Source: an uncultured Erysipelotrichaceae bacterium (GTDB taxonomy: Bacteria > Bacillota_I > Bacilli_A > Erysipelotrichales > Erysipelotrichaceae). From it: 58,334 nucleotides of DNA. The stretch is from positions 1 through 58,334 of the forward strand of contig CALVCT010000065.1 in NCBI GenBank assembly GCA_944326055.1. Direction: 5' to 3'. Under the pieces are notes generated by a model that was given only the letters and a program-made list of their open reading frames with translations, made no database searches and had not been told where the DNA came from. Both the position numbers and the translations under genes were made by a program. Shown here in pieces: positions 9,104 to 18,335 of this stretch; positions within the stretch are counted from its first letter, which is position 1, and the number at the start of each line of letters is the position of its first letter.

Positions 9104-11075
9104 TATGCAGAAGTTTGAATTAGTCGCACCTTTCAAGCCGACAGGCGATCAGCCAGAAGCTATCGACAAGCTGACACAGGGCATCATCGATGGGAAGAAA
9201 TATCAAGTCCTACTTGGTGCTACTGGTACAGGTAAGACCTTTACGATCGCTAATGTCATCGCTAAAGTCAATAAGCCGACACTGGTCTTTGCCCACAATA
9301 AGACTCTAGCTGGTCAATTGTATTCAGAATTCAAAGAGCTCTTTCCGAAAAATCGCGTAGAGTATTTTGTCTCGAACTTCGATTATTATCAACCAGAAGC
9401 TTATCTCCCTAAGACTGACACATATATCGAAAAGAGTGCGATGACCAATGATGAGATCGATATGCTCAGAATGAGTGCTTATAATTCGCTTTTAGAAAGA
9501 AGAGATACGATCGTCGTAGCTTCTGTCGCTTGTATCTATGCTTCAAGTGATCCTAAGAGTTATCACGATATGTTCTTCACACTAAAGGTCGGTGATATGA
9601 TCGACAGGCAGGATCTCATCAAAAAGCTCGTCGCACGCCAATATAAGCGAAATGATATAGATCAGCTAAGATCGACTTTCAGAGTCAAAGGAGATACGAT
9701 CGAAGTCGTACCGGGCTATACTGATCAATTCATCATCCGTATCGAGATGTATGATGATGAGATCGAAAGGATCACGGAGATCGATCCGCTGACTAAAGAA
9801 GTCTTAAATGGTTATCTTGTCTACAATTTCTTTCCAGCTACAGGTTATGCACGTGATCAAAGAGATATCTTTAGGGCTTGTGATTCGATCGAAAAAGAAT
9901 TAGAAGAGCGTCTTGCCTATTTTGAAAAAGAAGATAAACCTTTGGAGAAAGAACGTCTCGAACAAAGAACGCGCTATGATCTTGAATCACTTAGAGAATT
10001 CGGGATCTGCAGTGGTATCGAGAACTATTCAGCACATATCGATGGAAGATATCATCATGAACGTCCTTTCAATCTCTTTGATTATTTTCCAGATGATTTC
10101 TTACTGGTGGTCGATGAATCACATGTCTCCTTACCACAGATACGCGGTATGTATCACGGGGACAGATCGCGCAAAGAGACCCTGGTGGAATATGGTTTTC
10201 GTCTTCCTAGTGCCTTAGATAATCGTCCTATGACTTTTGATGAGTTCATGGAAGTCACCGATCAGAGCATCTATGTCAGTGCGACACCTGGCGATTTTGA
10301 GCTTGACAAGGTACATGGAGAAGTCATTGAGCAGATCATCAGACCGACAGGTCTTTTAGATCCTAATATCGAAGTGCGTCCGACTTTAGGGCAGATCGAT
10401 GATATCTTGGAGGAGATCAAAGCTAATATCCAAAAAGATGAAAGGACACTGATCACGACACTCACGGTCAAGATGGCTGAAGATCTCACGGACTTCTTAA
10501 AGAAACAAGATCTAAAAGTCGCTTATCTTCATCATGAGACGAAGACTTTAGAGCGTACAGAGATCATTACTGAACTTAGAAAGGGCACTTATGATGTCTT
10601 AGTTGGTATCAACCTTTTGCGTGAAGGGCTCGATATTCCTGAAGTATCTTTGATCCTGATACTCGATGCGGATAAAGAAGGTTTTTTGCGCTCGGAAAGA
10701 TCACTTATCCAAACGATAGGAAGGGCTGCCAGAAATGCTCAGGGGCGTGTCATCATGTATGGTGATACGATAACTGACTCGATGCAAAAAGCGATCGCTG
10801 AGACAAAAAGAAGACGTTTGATCCAAGAGGCTTATAACGAAAAGCATCACATCACACCAACGACGATCAAAAAAGAGATCCGTGAACCTATCCATGGTAA
10901 AGAGACTAAAGAGATGGCTAAGAAGTTCATGAAGAAGAAGGTCCATACGAAGAAAGATCGTGATGAGCTGATAGCTTCCTTGACTAAGGAGATGAAGGCA
11001 GCAGCTAAAGCGATGGAATTTGAAAAAGCGGCTGAGCTCAGGGATATGATACTTGAATTAAAAGCTGATAGTTAG
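9081..11075 (+). CDS. uvrB: Excinuclease ABC subunit UvrB
   Basis: UvrB is the damage-verifying helicase-like subunit of nucleotide excision repair. This copy is 664 residues, the normal length. Seen motifs: Walker A GATGTGKT (about 46-53), the damage-probing beta-hairpin region [17 protein letters not shown], Walker B region [16 protein letters not shown], the QTIGRAARN helicase motif VI region, and a C-terminal UVR domain ([13 protein letters not shown]) that contacts UvrC. The start at 9081 is chosen because GAGG sits 6 bases before it; this overlaps the preceding gene by 23 bases and adds eight residues before the usual [10 protein letters not shown]. The alternative start at 9105 has no ribosome site. 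uvrA is not next to it, unlike in Bacillus. Confidence 0.97.
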   Translation: MSYHLSFDMQKFELVAPFKPTGDQPEAIDKLTQGIIDGKKYQVLLGATGTGKTFTIANVIAKVNKPTLVFAHNKTLAGQLYSEFKELFPKNRVEYFVSNFDYYQPEAYLPKTDTYIEKSAMTNDEIDMLRMSAYNSLLERRDTIVVASVACIYASSDPKSYHDMFFTLKVGDMIDRQDLIKKLVARQYKRNDIDQLRSTFRVKGDTIEVVPGYTDQFIIRIEMYDDEIERITEIDPLTKEVLNGYLVYNFFPATGYARDQRDIFRACDSIEKELEERLAYFEKEDKPLEKERLEQRTRYDLESLREFGICSGIENYSAHIDGRYHHERPFNLFDYFPDDFLLVVDESHVSLPQIRGMYHGDRSRKETLVEYGFRLPSALDNRPMTFDEFMEVTDQSIYVSATPGDFELDKVHGEVIEQIIRPTGLLDPNIEVRPTLGQIDDILEEIKANIQKDERTLITTLTVKMAEDLTDFLKKQDLKVAYLHHETKTLERTEIITELRKGTYDVLVGINLLREGLDIPEVSLILILDADKEGFLRSERSLIQTIGRAARNAQGRVIMYGDTITDSMQKAIAETKRRRLIQEAYNEKHHITPTTIKKEIREPIHGKETKEMAKKFMKKKVHTKKDRDELIASLTKEMKAAAKAMEFEKAAELRDMILELKADS

Positions 11076-11077
11076 TG

Positions 11078-11086
11078 TGTTATAAT
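11078..11086 (+). promoter_or_regulatory. Extended -10 promoter of rapZ, leaderless
   Basis: TGTTATAAT is a perfect extended -10 box. Exactly 6 bases (CAAGAT) separate TATAAT from the ATG at 11093, so the mRNA probably starts at the start codon. No convincing -35 box is visible. The box lies just after the uvrB stop codon. Confidence 0.75.
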
Positions 11087-11092
11087 CAAGAT

Positions 11093-11935
11093 ATGACAAA
11101 AGATATCGTCTTAGTAAGTGGTCTATCGGGAGCTGGTAAGACCAGCGTCTCAAATGTCTTAGAAGATCTAGGTTATCTTTGTATAGATCAATTTCCAGCG
11201 GAATTATTAAAAGAGCTCGTCGATCTTATCGAAAACGACAACAGCCATAAATATGATAAAGTGGCGATCACTGTCAGTATCGATGATCTCGACAATTATT
11301 TTATAGTGCTCGATAACTTACATGTGAATGCTAAGTTGGTCTTACTTGATGCGGATGAGGAAGTCATCCTCAATCGTTATAAATTCACTCGTCGCCTACA
11401 TCCGCTTCTACTTACGAATAAAGCCAATACGCTTGAAGAAGCTTATATGATCGAAAAGGATATCTTGGATCGTTATGCTGAGAAGTTTGAAGTCATCGAT
11501 ACTAGTGATATGGGACAATATGAGCTAAAGAAAGATATCGAAGAACTTTTATGCATCGACAATCACTATCGTTTCACACTTTCTTTTGAATCTTTTGGTT
11601 ATAAAAGAGGTTTGCCTATGGATGCGGATATCGTGATCGACACGCGCTTTTTAGACAATCCTTTCTATGATGAGAGACTCAAGAAACTAAATGGAAATGA
11701 TAAAGAAGTATATGACTATGTGATAGATAACCAAAAGACGAAAGAATATCTTTCGATCATCGTAACATATCTTGACCATATCTTTAAAGAATATGTCAAA
11801 GAAGGCAAGCGTCATCTGACGATCGCGATCGGCTGTACAGGTGGTCAACACCGTAGCGTCAGTGTCACTAATTGGTTGTATGCCCATTATAAGGATACTT
11901 ACTCGTGCCTCAAGTCACATCGGGAGCTATCATGA
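11093..11935 (+). CDS. rapZ: RapZ/YvcJ-family nucleotide-binding adaptor protein
   Basis: A 280-residue P-loop protein of the RapZ (YvcJ) family. Walker A is SGLSGAGKTSVSN near the N-terminus, followed by EDLGYLCIDQFP. The C-terminal domain carries the family signature IAIGCTGGQHRSVS. In Escherichia coli RapZ guides decay of the small RNA GlmZ and so controls amino sugar synthesis; in Bacillus YvcJ binds GTP and affects competence. The start at 11093 fits the leaderless promoter; an upstream in-frame ATG at 11075 lies before the -10 box. The gene overlaps yvcK by ATGA, giving the conserved rapZ-yvcK-whiA order. Confidence 0.93.
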   Translation: MTKDIVLVSGLSGAGKTSVSNVLEDLGYLCIDQFPAELLKELVDLIENDNSHKYDKVAITVSIDDLDNYFIVLDNLHVNAKLVLLDADEEVILNRYKFTRRLHPLLLTNKANTLEEAYMIEKDILDRYAEKFEVIDTSDMGQYELKKDIEELLCIDNHYRFTLSFESFGYKRGLPMDADIVIDTRFLDNPFYDERLKKLNGNDKEVYDYVIDNQKTKEYLSIIVTYLDHIFKEYVKEGKRHLTIAIGCTGGQHRSVSVTNWLYAHYKDTYSCLKSHRELS

Positions 11936-12879
11936 AGAAGATCGTCGTCATCGGTGGTGGACATGGTCAATCGACGATCTTAAAAGGTATCAAAGAGATC
12001 GAAGATGTCGCTATCTCAGCGATCGTTACAGTCGCTGACGATGGTGGTTCTACTGGTCGTATCCGCTCACTCTATAATATCCCAGCCATGGGAGATATCC
12101 GCAATGTCTTATTAGCGCTAAGGACTAAAGATAATTTTATCTCTGATCTTTTGGCTTATCGTTTCTCATCAGCACTCTATAGTGATGACTTTGATATCAT
12201 CGGTCATAATCTAGGTAATCTTATGATGACGGCTCTAACGGATACTGAAGGGTCTTTTCTAAAAGCGATCACCACCTTGAAGGAGGCTTTGGGAGTCAAA
12301 GCAGAGATCATACCTTCATCACTAGATATCATAACTTTATATGCGAAGATGGATGATGATACGATCGTCAAAGGTGAAGCAAATATCCCAAGTTATAATC
12401 ACCACATCAAGAAAGTCTTCTATGACAAAGAACCTGAAGCTACGGATAGTGCGATAAAAGCTATACTCGACGCTGATCTTTTGGTCTATGGTATCGGTAG
12501 TGTCTATACGTCGATCATCCCTAATATCATCATCCCAAAGATCAAAGAAGCGATAGCGAAGACCAAAGCCTACAAAGTCTACTTCGCAAACTGCATGACG
12601 CAAAATAACGAGACTTTCGACTATGATCTTAAAGATCACGTCGAAGCGATGATGGAACATGGGGCTAAGATCGATCTTGTGGTCAAGCATGACGACGTCA
12701 TCCCAAGTGCGATCAAAGAGCGTTATCTTCTTGAGAATTCTATCGAAGTCATCGATCATCATGATCTTGATATCGAAGTCATGCCTTATGACTTATTAGA
12801 CTTCTCTAGAAATCTCGTGCGTCATGACCCATATAAGATCAAAGCAGTGACAGAGAAGATCATAAAGGAGCGCCTTTGA
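11932..12879 (+). CDS. yvcK: Gluconeogenesis factor YvcK
   Basis: A 315-residue member of the YvcK/CofD-like family, which binds UDP-sugars in Bacillus and is needed for cell shape and growth on gluconeogenic carbon sources. The N-terminal glycine-rich loop is VIGGGHGQSTILKG. The family segments VADDGGSTGRIR, MGDIRNVLLAL and IGHNLGNLMMTALT follow. A second phospho-dependent ligand region is GIGSVYTSIIPN. The start at 11932 overlaps the rapZ stop (ATGA), so translation is coupled. Confidence 0.95.
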   Translation: MKKIVVIGGGHGQSTILKGIKEIEDVAISAIVTVADDGGSTGRIRSLYNIPAMGDIRNVLLALRTKDNFISDLLAYRFSSALYSDDFDIIGHNLGNLMMTALTDTEGSFLKAITTLKEALGVKAEIIPSSLDIITLYAKMDDDTIVKGEANIPSYNHHIKKVFYDKEPEATDSAIKAILDADLLVYGIGSVYTSIIPNIIIPKIKEAIAKTKAYKVYFANCMTQNNETFDYDLKDHVEAMMEHGAKIDLVVKHDDVIPSAIKERYLLENSIEVIDHHDLDIEVMPYDLLDFSRNLVRHDPYKIKAVTEKIIKERL

Positions 12880-13814
12880 TGTCTTTTACGACAGAGATAA
12901 AAAAAGAGATCTCAAAAAATGAGCTCAAAGATCATTGTCTGAGAGCAGAGCTCAGTGCTCTGATCCAATTGACCAGTAGCATCCAGATCTCAAATGGGTC
13001 ACTAGACTTACTTATCAGGACCGAGAGTCCTATCACTGCTGGACGCATCAAAGTCCTACTTAAGGAGAGATATCAAGATCTGGATCATGAACTAGTCGTC
13101 ATGCAGAAGACGAATCTCAGAAAGAACAATATCTATCTTTTGACTGTAAGAAAAAGAGCCAACGAGATCCTATCGGATCTAGGTCTCTATAACACTAAAG
13201 GCTTACTTTTAGAGCACCCGCTTTATCACATCATCCAAAAGGATTGTTGTGCTAGAGCTTATTTGGCAGGCGCTTTCTTGGCTTTTGGCTCATGTAACGA
13301 TCCTTCAAAAAGTGATTATCACTTAGAGATCTCTTTTATGAGTATCAACCATGCTCAATTTACGATCAAACTCTTGTCACGTTTTATGATCGAAGCTAAG
13401 TTTACAAAAAGACGTAACAAATTCGTCGTCTATGTCAAGAAGGCTGATGACATCTCTGATTTTCTTAGGTGCGTAGGTGCATCTGAGTCGCTGATGAAGT
13501 TTGAGGATGCTCGCATCCAAAGAGACTTCACTAATAGTATCGTCCGTCTCAACAATTGTGAGATCGCAAATGAGATGAAGTCGCTTAAAGCTTCAGCAGA
13601 ACAGATCACTGATATGGAGAAGATCATCAAGAGCCCAAGATATGAAGTGTTGGATGAAAAACTCAAGAAAGTCATTGAATTAAGACTTACTGATCGTGAT
13701 CTTTCACTTAGCGAACTATGTGTGAGATACGAAGAAAGATATGGTGAAAAGATCTCAAAATCTGGACTCAAACATCGTTTAGTCAAGATACACGAGATCG
13801 CGAAAGGAATGTAA
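12879..13814 (+). CDS. whiA: DNA-binding protein WhiA
   Basis: A 311-residue WhiA homologue. WhiA combines a degenerate LAGLIDADG homing-endonuclease-like domain with a C-terminal helix-turn-helix. It affects cell division and chromosome segregation in Bacillus and is a sporulation regulator in Streptomyces. The first domain shows CCARAYLAGAFLAFGSCNDPS and HLEISFMSINHAQF. The C-terminal part, ELRLTDRDLSLSELCVRYEE, is the DNA-binding helix-turn-helix. The ATG at 12879 overlaps the yvcK stop by one base and has AAGGAG 8 bases before it; an upstream TTG is rejected for that reason. Confidence 0.95.
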   Translation: MSFTTEIKKEISKNELKDHCLRAELSALIQLTSSIQISNGSLDLLIRTESPITAGRIKVLLKERYQDLDHELVVMQKTNLRKNNIYLLTVRKRANEILSDLGLYNTKGLLLEHPLYHIIQKDCCARAYLAGAFLAFGSCNDPSKSDYHLEISFMSINHAQFTIKLLSRFMIEAKFTKRRNKFVVYVKKADDISDFLRCVGASESLMKFEDARIQRDFTNSIVRLNNCEIANEMKSLKASAEQITDMEKIIKSPRYEVLDEKLKKVIELRLTDRDLSLSELCVRYEERYGEKISKSGLKHRLVKIHEIAKGM

Positions 13815-13815
13815 G

Positions 13816-14070
13816 ATGCAAGATACAAGATCTTTACTTTATTGGATCTTTACGATCCTCATCGTGTGGTTACTTTGGCCACTTATCAAGTGGCTGATCA
13901 TCATCGTTATCGTTGCTGCTTTAGCTATCTTTATCTTGGCACGTCTTAAAAGGAAAGATGAGCCTGAGCACATCGAAAGATATGATGCTAGAAAACCAAA
14001 AGACAGTGACGTGATCGATGTCGATTTCAAGATAAAGGATGATGAAGATGATACGTCTAACGACCGATAA
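13816..14070 (+). CDS. Small membrane protein of unknown function
   Basis: An 84-residue protein with two closely spaced hydrophobic segments near the N-terminus (LLYWIFTILIVWLLWPL and WLIIIVIVAALAIFILA) and a charged Asp/Lys-rich tail. It follows whiA by one base and overlaps the next gene, so it is part of the rapZ-yvcK-whiA operon. This position is taken by crh in Bacillus, but the protein has no resemblance to Crh. I do not recognise a family. Confidence 0.75.
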   Translation: MQDTRSLLYWIFTILIVWLLWPLIKWLIIIVIVAALAIFILARLKRKDEPEHIERYDARKPKDSDVIDVDFKIKDDEDDTSNDR

Positions 14071-14941
14071 AGAGAAAGCTAAATTATGTGAGCTCGCAAA
14101 GAGCGTGAAACTATCTTATGCTGAAGCTGATTTCAGCATCGATGATGGTTCTTTGTATTATGCTTATTTTGATGATGAGGATATCCTAGCATATATCAAG
14201 GCTCGTCCACTGACGCTTAAATTAAAAAACCACTTCTTAAAGGTGTCTCTTCTTGATGACGTCGTCATCTTGGATGAAGATAAAAAGATCGAAGAAGAAC
14301 TGATCATGGCAACTATCGATATGTTAGAGCACAGTGAACTTATATCACTAGTCAAGACATCAAGACCCCAGCTTTATCTTCATCACGGTTTTAAACATCT
14401 TTATCCGCGCTATCTTTACTTTTTTGATAAGTATAGTTTCAGAATGGATGATACCAGTGATATAAAGCCACTTGTTGATCCTGTGGCGATGCTTGAAGTA
14501 TATGCCAAGATGATGCGCAGTTTTGATGGCTTTGAAGTCAGAGATGTACATTTCTATGAGAAGAAGATCGAAGCGCTCAAGGTCAGGGACACTGGTATCT
14601 TTGCGGTCTATGATAGCTATGATCATTTACGTGCTTATTTCTCACTTACTTTAGGCACTGATGTCGCAATGATCGATGAAGTCGTCTATCTTTCACTTGA
14701 GGCTCTCAATAAAGCTATCTCTTATGCCCTCAAGTATGCGCCTTCAGTCATCGTCAAGACGTCAGTCTATGAGGATCTGACGCGTGTCTATCCAGAAATA
14801 AAAAAAGAGCGCGCCAGTTATGTCTTAGCGCGTCTTGATCATAAAGAGCTCTTCGATAAGCTATATGGCACAGATATCGATGGGATATATAAAGCTTTGA
14901 CGCTTGCTGGTAGACCACTTTGGTTCAATGATCTAAGGTAA
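14048..14941 (+). CDS. GNAT-like acetyltransferase, putative
   Basis: A protein of about 297 residues with two similar alpha/beta halves. The first half has the GNAT-like order: a beta strand ILAYIKARPL, then LKVSLLDDVVILDEDKKIEEELIMATID, then LYLHHGFKHLYPRYLYFF, which resembles the end of a GNAT fold. The second half (FEVRDVHFYEKKIEAL to MIDEVVYLS) looks like another such fold, as in Eis-like tandem GNAT proteins. Substrate unknown. Three ATGs are possible (14039, 14042, 14048); 14048 is chosen because AAAGG at 14034-14038 is well spaced for it. It is the last gene of the operon. Confidence 0.6.
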   Translation: MIRLTTDKEKAKLCELAKSVKLSYAEADFSIDDGSLYYAYFDDEDILAYIKARPLTLKLKNHFLKVSLLDDVVILDEDKKIEEELIMATIDMLEHSELISLVKTSRPQLYLHHGFKHLYPRYLYFFDKYSFRMDDTSDIKPLVDPVAMLEVYAKMMRSFDGFEVRDVHFYEKKIEALKVRDTGIFAVYDSYDHLRAYFSLTLGTDVAMIDEVVYLSLEALNKAISYALKYAPSVIVKTSVYEDLTRVYPEIKKERASYVLARLDHKELFDKLYGTDIDGIYKALTLAGRPLWFNDLR

Positions 14942-14965
14942 GCGAGCAAAAAAGTTTTTATATCG

Positions 14966-15743
14966 TCAGATGATACCTTTACTTGCGAGGTAATGATAGA
15001 TACCATCATCTGCGACATCACCACAGATATCATCAGCACAGGCTTTGACATCAGAAGTCGCATTGGCCATGGCTACGCCATGTCCGACGATCTTCAACAT
15101 CTTGATATCGTTTCTGCCATCGCCAAAGGCCATTACCTCATCTTCTTTTATATCATAATGTTCCAAGATCTTTTTGATGCCTCGCCCTTTGCCGCTAGTC
15201 ACTGTAATGATATCGACGGCTCTATCCCACCAGGCAGTTATCTTAGCTTTTTTCACACCATCTAAAAGCTTGGCATACTGATCCTTTGTCGCTCCTACCA
15301 TCATTTGGTAGACGTCATCGTTTTTAGCGATGTCATCAAACTCATCACTGATGTAGGACCTGCCATTTGCGAAGGCATAATAGGCAATAAGATCTTCGTC
15401 TTGACCATTAGATATGGTGATCTTGTCAGTGGCGATCGATAATGGTCGACCGATCTTGGTGGCGTTTTTGATGATCTTGAGGACATCTTCTTTGGTATCG
15501 CGTCACTTAAGATCTTCTTTCCAGAACTCGTAAAACAATATGAGCCATTGAACGTCAGATAAGCATCGAACTCGATCTTAGAAAACTGAGTGAGTTGTAC
15601 TGGTGAGCGTCCGGTAGCGATACAGATGATGATACCTTCGTCTTTTAAAGTTTTAGAGTCTTTTCCATGCGGCAAGTCATCGACTTAGTCTGCATATCGA
15701 CGATGGTGCCATCGATGTCAAAAAAGATGATCTTTATTGACAT
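14966..15743 (-). pseudogene. HAD-superfamily (Cof-type) phosphatase, frameshifted twice
   Basis: Read from 15743 leftwards, the gene starts MSIKIIFFDIDGTIVDMQTK, with HAD motif I (DIDGT). It loses frame near 15666-15680, continues in a second frame through motif II (IATGRSPVQ) to about 15496, then loses one base after SDAIPK and continues in a third frame to the end. That last part holds motif IV (FGDGRNDIKML) and a normal C-terminus at 14966. Reading across both breaks restores a full Cof-type sugar phosphate or nucleotide phosphatase of about 255 residues. The start follows the creatininase stop by one base, so they were one operon. Either a decaying gene or local sequencing errors. Confidence 0.85.
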
Positions 15744-15744
15744 A

Positions 15745-16620
15745 TCACTTGTATGGGATACCGTTATCTAGGTGCGTGAAGCGCTTGATGATGTCGTCAT
15801 TGACCGCTTCATCTAGGGCATCTAAAAGATCTAAGAAATGCTTAGGATCGAATCTTTCGATAAGATCATAAAGTGATCTAAGACCTCTTTCTCCTCTTTC
15901 TTCTCTTTCTTTTTCTGATGTCGAATATTCAAGACCGCCATGTTCTTCAAGTTCAGCATAATATGAACCAAAACCACCAGTCGAAAAGTTCAGTTTATGC
16001 AGGTCTTTTTTAAACCACTGTTTTTGGTTCCCTTCCTTGCGTTTAGCTAAGAAAGCTTCTTTGTCAAAGTCTTTGATGACAGGGATATACTCTAACTGAT
16101 GCATGATCTTATATGCTCCATAGATGAGATCATTGATATCATCCATCATATCACCACTACCCTGCCAGCCATTTTCTTTTGCGATCTTTATAGCATGAGG
16201 AAGATCGATGTGCAAGATCGGGTTGTGAGTAGCATGGAAGAAATCCATACAGACGGAATTGATCGTTAGATATGCGGGGCCATGGGCACTGATCATGACG
16301 ATCTTTTTAAATCCTAGCTTATATACAGCATAGATCAATGCCAAAAGATAATCATAGCCAGCTTTGATAGAGATGTTGATGGTGCTTCTTCCGATAGCTG
16401 TCGCTCCTGCATGAAAGTAGGGCAGATTGATGAGAGCTAAGCCATCTGCTTTTTCAGCCATAGCTAGTGCTACACCTTCAGTCAAGATGCTTTCACAATC
16501 GACTGGTAATTGTCCATGAAGTTCCGTGACTCCAATGCCGATAAACAAAGTATCGCCACCTCGATCAAGATATTCTGTTATTTCTTGATCAGTACATTTA
16601 TTGTAGATCCTTGTACGCAT
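15745..16620 (-). CDS. Creatininase-family amidohydrolase
   Basis: A 291-residue protein of the creatininase / creatinine amidohydrolase superfamily, which includes MftE and FAPy deformylases. Metal-ligand motifs: GIGVTELHGQLPVDCES (Glu, His and Asp) near residue 30-45, YFHAGATAIGRSTINIS, and MISAHGPAYLT near the middle. Family members are metal-dependent ring- or amide-opening hydrolases; the substrate here is unknown. AAGGAG lies just upstream of the start. It shares a minus-strand run with the HAD pseudogene downstream and is separated from the DUF362 gene upstream by a terminator. Confidence 0.85.
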   Translation of the reverse strand: MRTRIYNKCTDQEITEYLDRGGDTLFIGIGVTELHGQLPVDCESILTEGVALAMAEKADGLALINLPYFHAGATAIGRSTINISIKAGYDYLLALIYAVYKLGFKKIVMISAHGPAYLTINSVCMDFFHATHNPILHIDLPHAIKIAKENGWQGSGDMMDDINDLIYGAYKIMHQLEYIPVIKDFDKEAFLAKRKEGNQKQWFKKDLHKLNFSTGGFGSYYAELEEHGGLEYSTSEKEREERGERGLRSLYDLIERFDPKHFLDLLDALDEAVNDDIIKRFTHLDNGIPYK

Positions 16621-16666
16621 AAAACTCCTTCTTTACATAAAGTTGATATTGGATGATCGTTGAATG

Positions 16667-16717
16667 AAAAAGATGCAAGCAAAGTCTATGTTTACTCAGA
16701 CTTTCTCGCATCTTTTT
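16667..16717 (-). terminator. Terminator of the DUF362 gene
   Basis: On the minus strand an arm AGATGCGAGAAAGTCT pairs with AGACTTTGCTTGCATCT over a loop of about 10 bases, followed by a T-run. The stem has an internal mismatch region. A-runs on the other side let it work in both directions. Confidence 0.8.
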
Positions 16718-16720
16718 AAA

Positions 16721-17713
16721 CTATTCAGTGAATGGAACGACGTCTTTTACAGCTTCTTTCGCATCGATCTCTACTTCATCATGATCAAGATCGATCAGTG
16801 TGTATAAGTCATTGCCCATACCAAGTTCTTTCATATATGTGAGTTGTCTTAGACCATGTCTTGACTCCATCCTTTCAACTAAGGCATGATGATCTTCTTC
16901 TTTCATCGCATAGACCAGATCGACTGATGCTTGGTCGATAGCTAAGATATCAAGAGAAGCCAAGATACCGACGTTCGGTGTGACGACAGGTGCTGCTGCT
17001 GTACCTTCACAATCACAAGAAACTGACATGTTGCGCATGACATTGATGAAGGCGATATGTGGATCGAAGTGGTCGACGACAGCTTTAGCACTCTCCATCA
17101 TCCTCTCCATGAATTCCTCTTTACGGATGTCCCACATATCAGGAGAACCTGGTGTCGTATGGATCATCTTTTTGCCGATACGGCCATCAGCACAACCGAT
17201 ACCGATATTCTTAGCACTGCCACCAAAGCCGCCTTGTGTATGACCCTTGAAGTGTGTCAAGACTAAAAGGGAGTCATAGTTGGTGATATTTTTGCCCATC
17301 GTCATGTGATCGAACCATTTGCCACCCTTGACTTCAAGATCGACAGTGCCATCTTCATCCATGATATCGACAGGGCAGAAAGTCCAGCCATTGACTTTCA
17401 GTGTTTCACGATGATCTTCTGTTGTATAGCGATCTCCTTCATAATAAGTATTCGTCTCAACGATCGTCCCGTTAGGTATCTCATCTTTGATCAGAGTCTC
17501 GACCCAAGGACGAGGGATGATATTTGGGCCATGTTTCTCGCCTGTATGCAGTTTGATCGCGATCTTGCCTTCTAAAACAGAGCTGATCTTTTCATAGATC
17601 TTCTTAAGTCCTGCACTCGAAAGATCACGTGTGAAATAGACGACAGACTTAGCGCCTTCACGTTTGTCATAAGGGATGTAGACTTCACCATTTTTTCCTG
17701 GTACTTTTTCCAT
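16721..17713 (-). CDS. DUF362 domain protein
   Basis: A 330-residue protein matching the DUF362 family, found in many anaerobes and often fused to ferredoxin domains. Family-like segments are KLHTGEKHGPNIIPRPWV near the N-terminus, LLVLTHFKGHTQGGFGGSAKNIGIG in the centre (quoted here only as landmark, about residues 160-185), and LASLDILAIDQASVDLV near the C-terminus. No ferredoxin cysteine cluster is present. Function unknown. The start at 17713 is chosen because TCCTCC lies immediately upstream on this strand; a much longer upstream frame contains the promoter and is not coding. Confidence 0.85.
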   Translation of the reverse strand: MEKVPGKNGEVYIPYDKREGAKSVVYFTRDLSSAGLKKIYEKISSVLEGKIAIKLHTGEKHGPNIIPRPWVETLIKDEIPNGTIVETNTYYEGDRYTTEDHRETLKVNGWTFCPVDIMDEDGTVDLEVKGGKWFDHMTMGKNITNYDSLLVLTHFKGHTQGGFGGSAKNIGIGCADGRIGKKMIHTTPGSPDMWDIRKEEFMERMMESAKAVVDHFDPHIAFINVMRNMSVSCDCEGTAAAPVVTPNVGILASLDILAIDQASVDLVYAMKEEDHHALVERMESRHGLRQLTYMKELGMGNDLYTLIDLDHDEVEIDAKEAVKDVVPFTE

Positions 17714-17736
17714 ATGCTCCTCCTTTTGATGTCTAT

Positions 17737-17764
17737 ATTTTAATACTCTGTGATCATAAGTTAA
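17737..17764 (-). promoter_or_regulatory. Putative promoter of the DUF362 gene
   Basis: On the minus strand TTAACT (17764-17759), a 16-base spacer and TAAAAT (17742-17737). The ribosome site and start codon follow about 20 bases later. The -35 box is imperfect. Confidence 0.5.
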
Positions 17765-17825
17765 AGATAAAAATGACAGTATGTCGATATTTATGGCTAT
17801 CTTTAAAATAGAGATAAAAAAGCTG

Positions 17826-17854
17826 TTGACATTCAGATGATGAATGATTAAAAT
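17826..17854 (+). promoter_or_regulatory. Sigma-A promoter of the marR-ABC exporter operon
   Basis: TTGACA (17826-17831), 17-base spacer, TAAAAT (17849-17854), very close to consensus. The leader is short and contains the ribosome site AAAGGAGG before the start at 17885. Confidence 0.85.
17830..17846. promoter_or_regulatory. Candidate MarR operator between -35 and -10
   Basis: The inverted repeat CATTCA-GATGA-TGAATG lies inside the promoter spacer and overlaps the -35 box. A dimer bound here would block RNA polymerase. Position and symmetry suggest autoregulation by the MarR protein encoded next; this is inference. Confidence 0.55.
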
Positions 17855-17884
17855 GTTCAAAGCCTAACAAAAAAAGGAGGGCAT

Positions 17885-18319
17885 ATGTGCAAAAAAAAGA
17901 TAGGTTTTGAAATAGTCGGGACAGCAAATGCTATGCGACGTAAGACCTTTGAAGAGATGCGCGATATCGAGATCGCTGATGGTCCAACTAACATGCAGCA
18001 CTGGTTCTTGATCTATATCTGGCATCATAGAGATAGTGATGTCCACCAAAAAGACCTTGAAGTGAACTTTCGTTTGCGCCGTAGTACGACCACTGAGATC
18101 TTAAAAGCGATGGAGAAGAAAGGTCTAGTCATGCGCAGTGTCTCTGACAAAGATAAGCGCTCAAGACGTATCGAGCTTACTGAAAAAGCTATCGAGCTCT
18201 GTATGATGGAAGATAAAAAGATCATCGAGCTTGAGGCAAAGATGGCAGAGGGCTTGAGCGATGAAGAGGTAGAGACCTTATTTAAGATCTTGCACAAGAT
18301 CCAAAAAAACTTAGAGTGA
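17885..18319 (+). CDS. MarR-family transcriptional regulator
   Basis: A 144-residue winged helix-turn-helix regulator. The DNA-binding region is DVHQKDLEVNFRLRRSTTTE followed by the wing ILKAMEKKGLVMRSVSDKDKRSRR (about residues 50-95), a standard MarR layout. The N-terminal and C-terminal helices form the dimer interface. It is the first gene of an operon with two ABC exporter half-subunits, the usual arrangement for a drug- or metabolite-responsive repressor of its own exporter. Confidence 0.92.
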   Translation: MCKKKIGFEIVGTANAMRRKTFEEMRDIEIADGPTNMQHWFLIYIWHHRDSDVHQKDLEVNFRLRRSTTTEILKAMEKKGLVMRSVSDKDKRSRRIELTEKAIELCMMEDKKIIELEAKMAEGLSDEEVETLFKILHKIQKNLE

Positions 18320-18335
18320 AAAGGAGGTAGTATCA

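Noticed and set aside
15301-15743. Programmed frameshifting in the HAD phosphatase gene
   Set aside because: Two shifts of different kind are needed, and neither site has a clear slippery run with a downstream structure typical of programmed events.
17714-17860. N-terminal extension of the DUF362 protein
   Set aside because: The extension covers the promoter, has no ribosome site, and the DUF362-like sequence begins at the start preceded by GGAGGAG.
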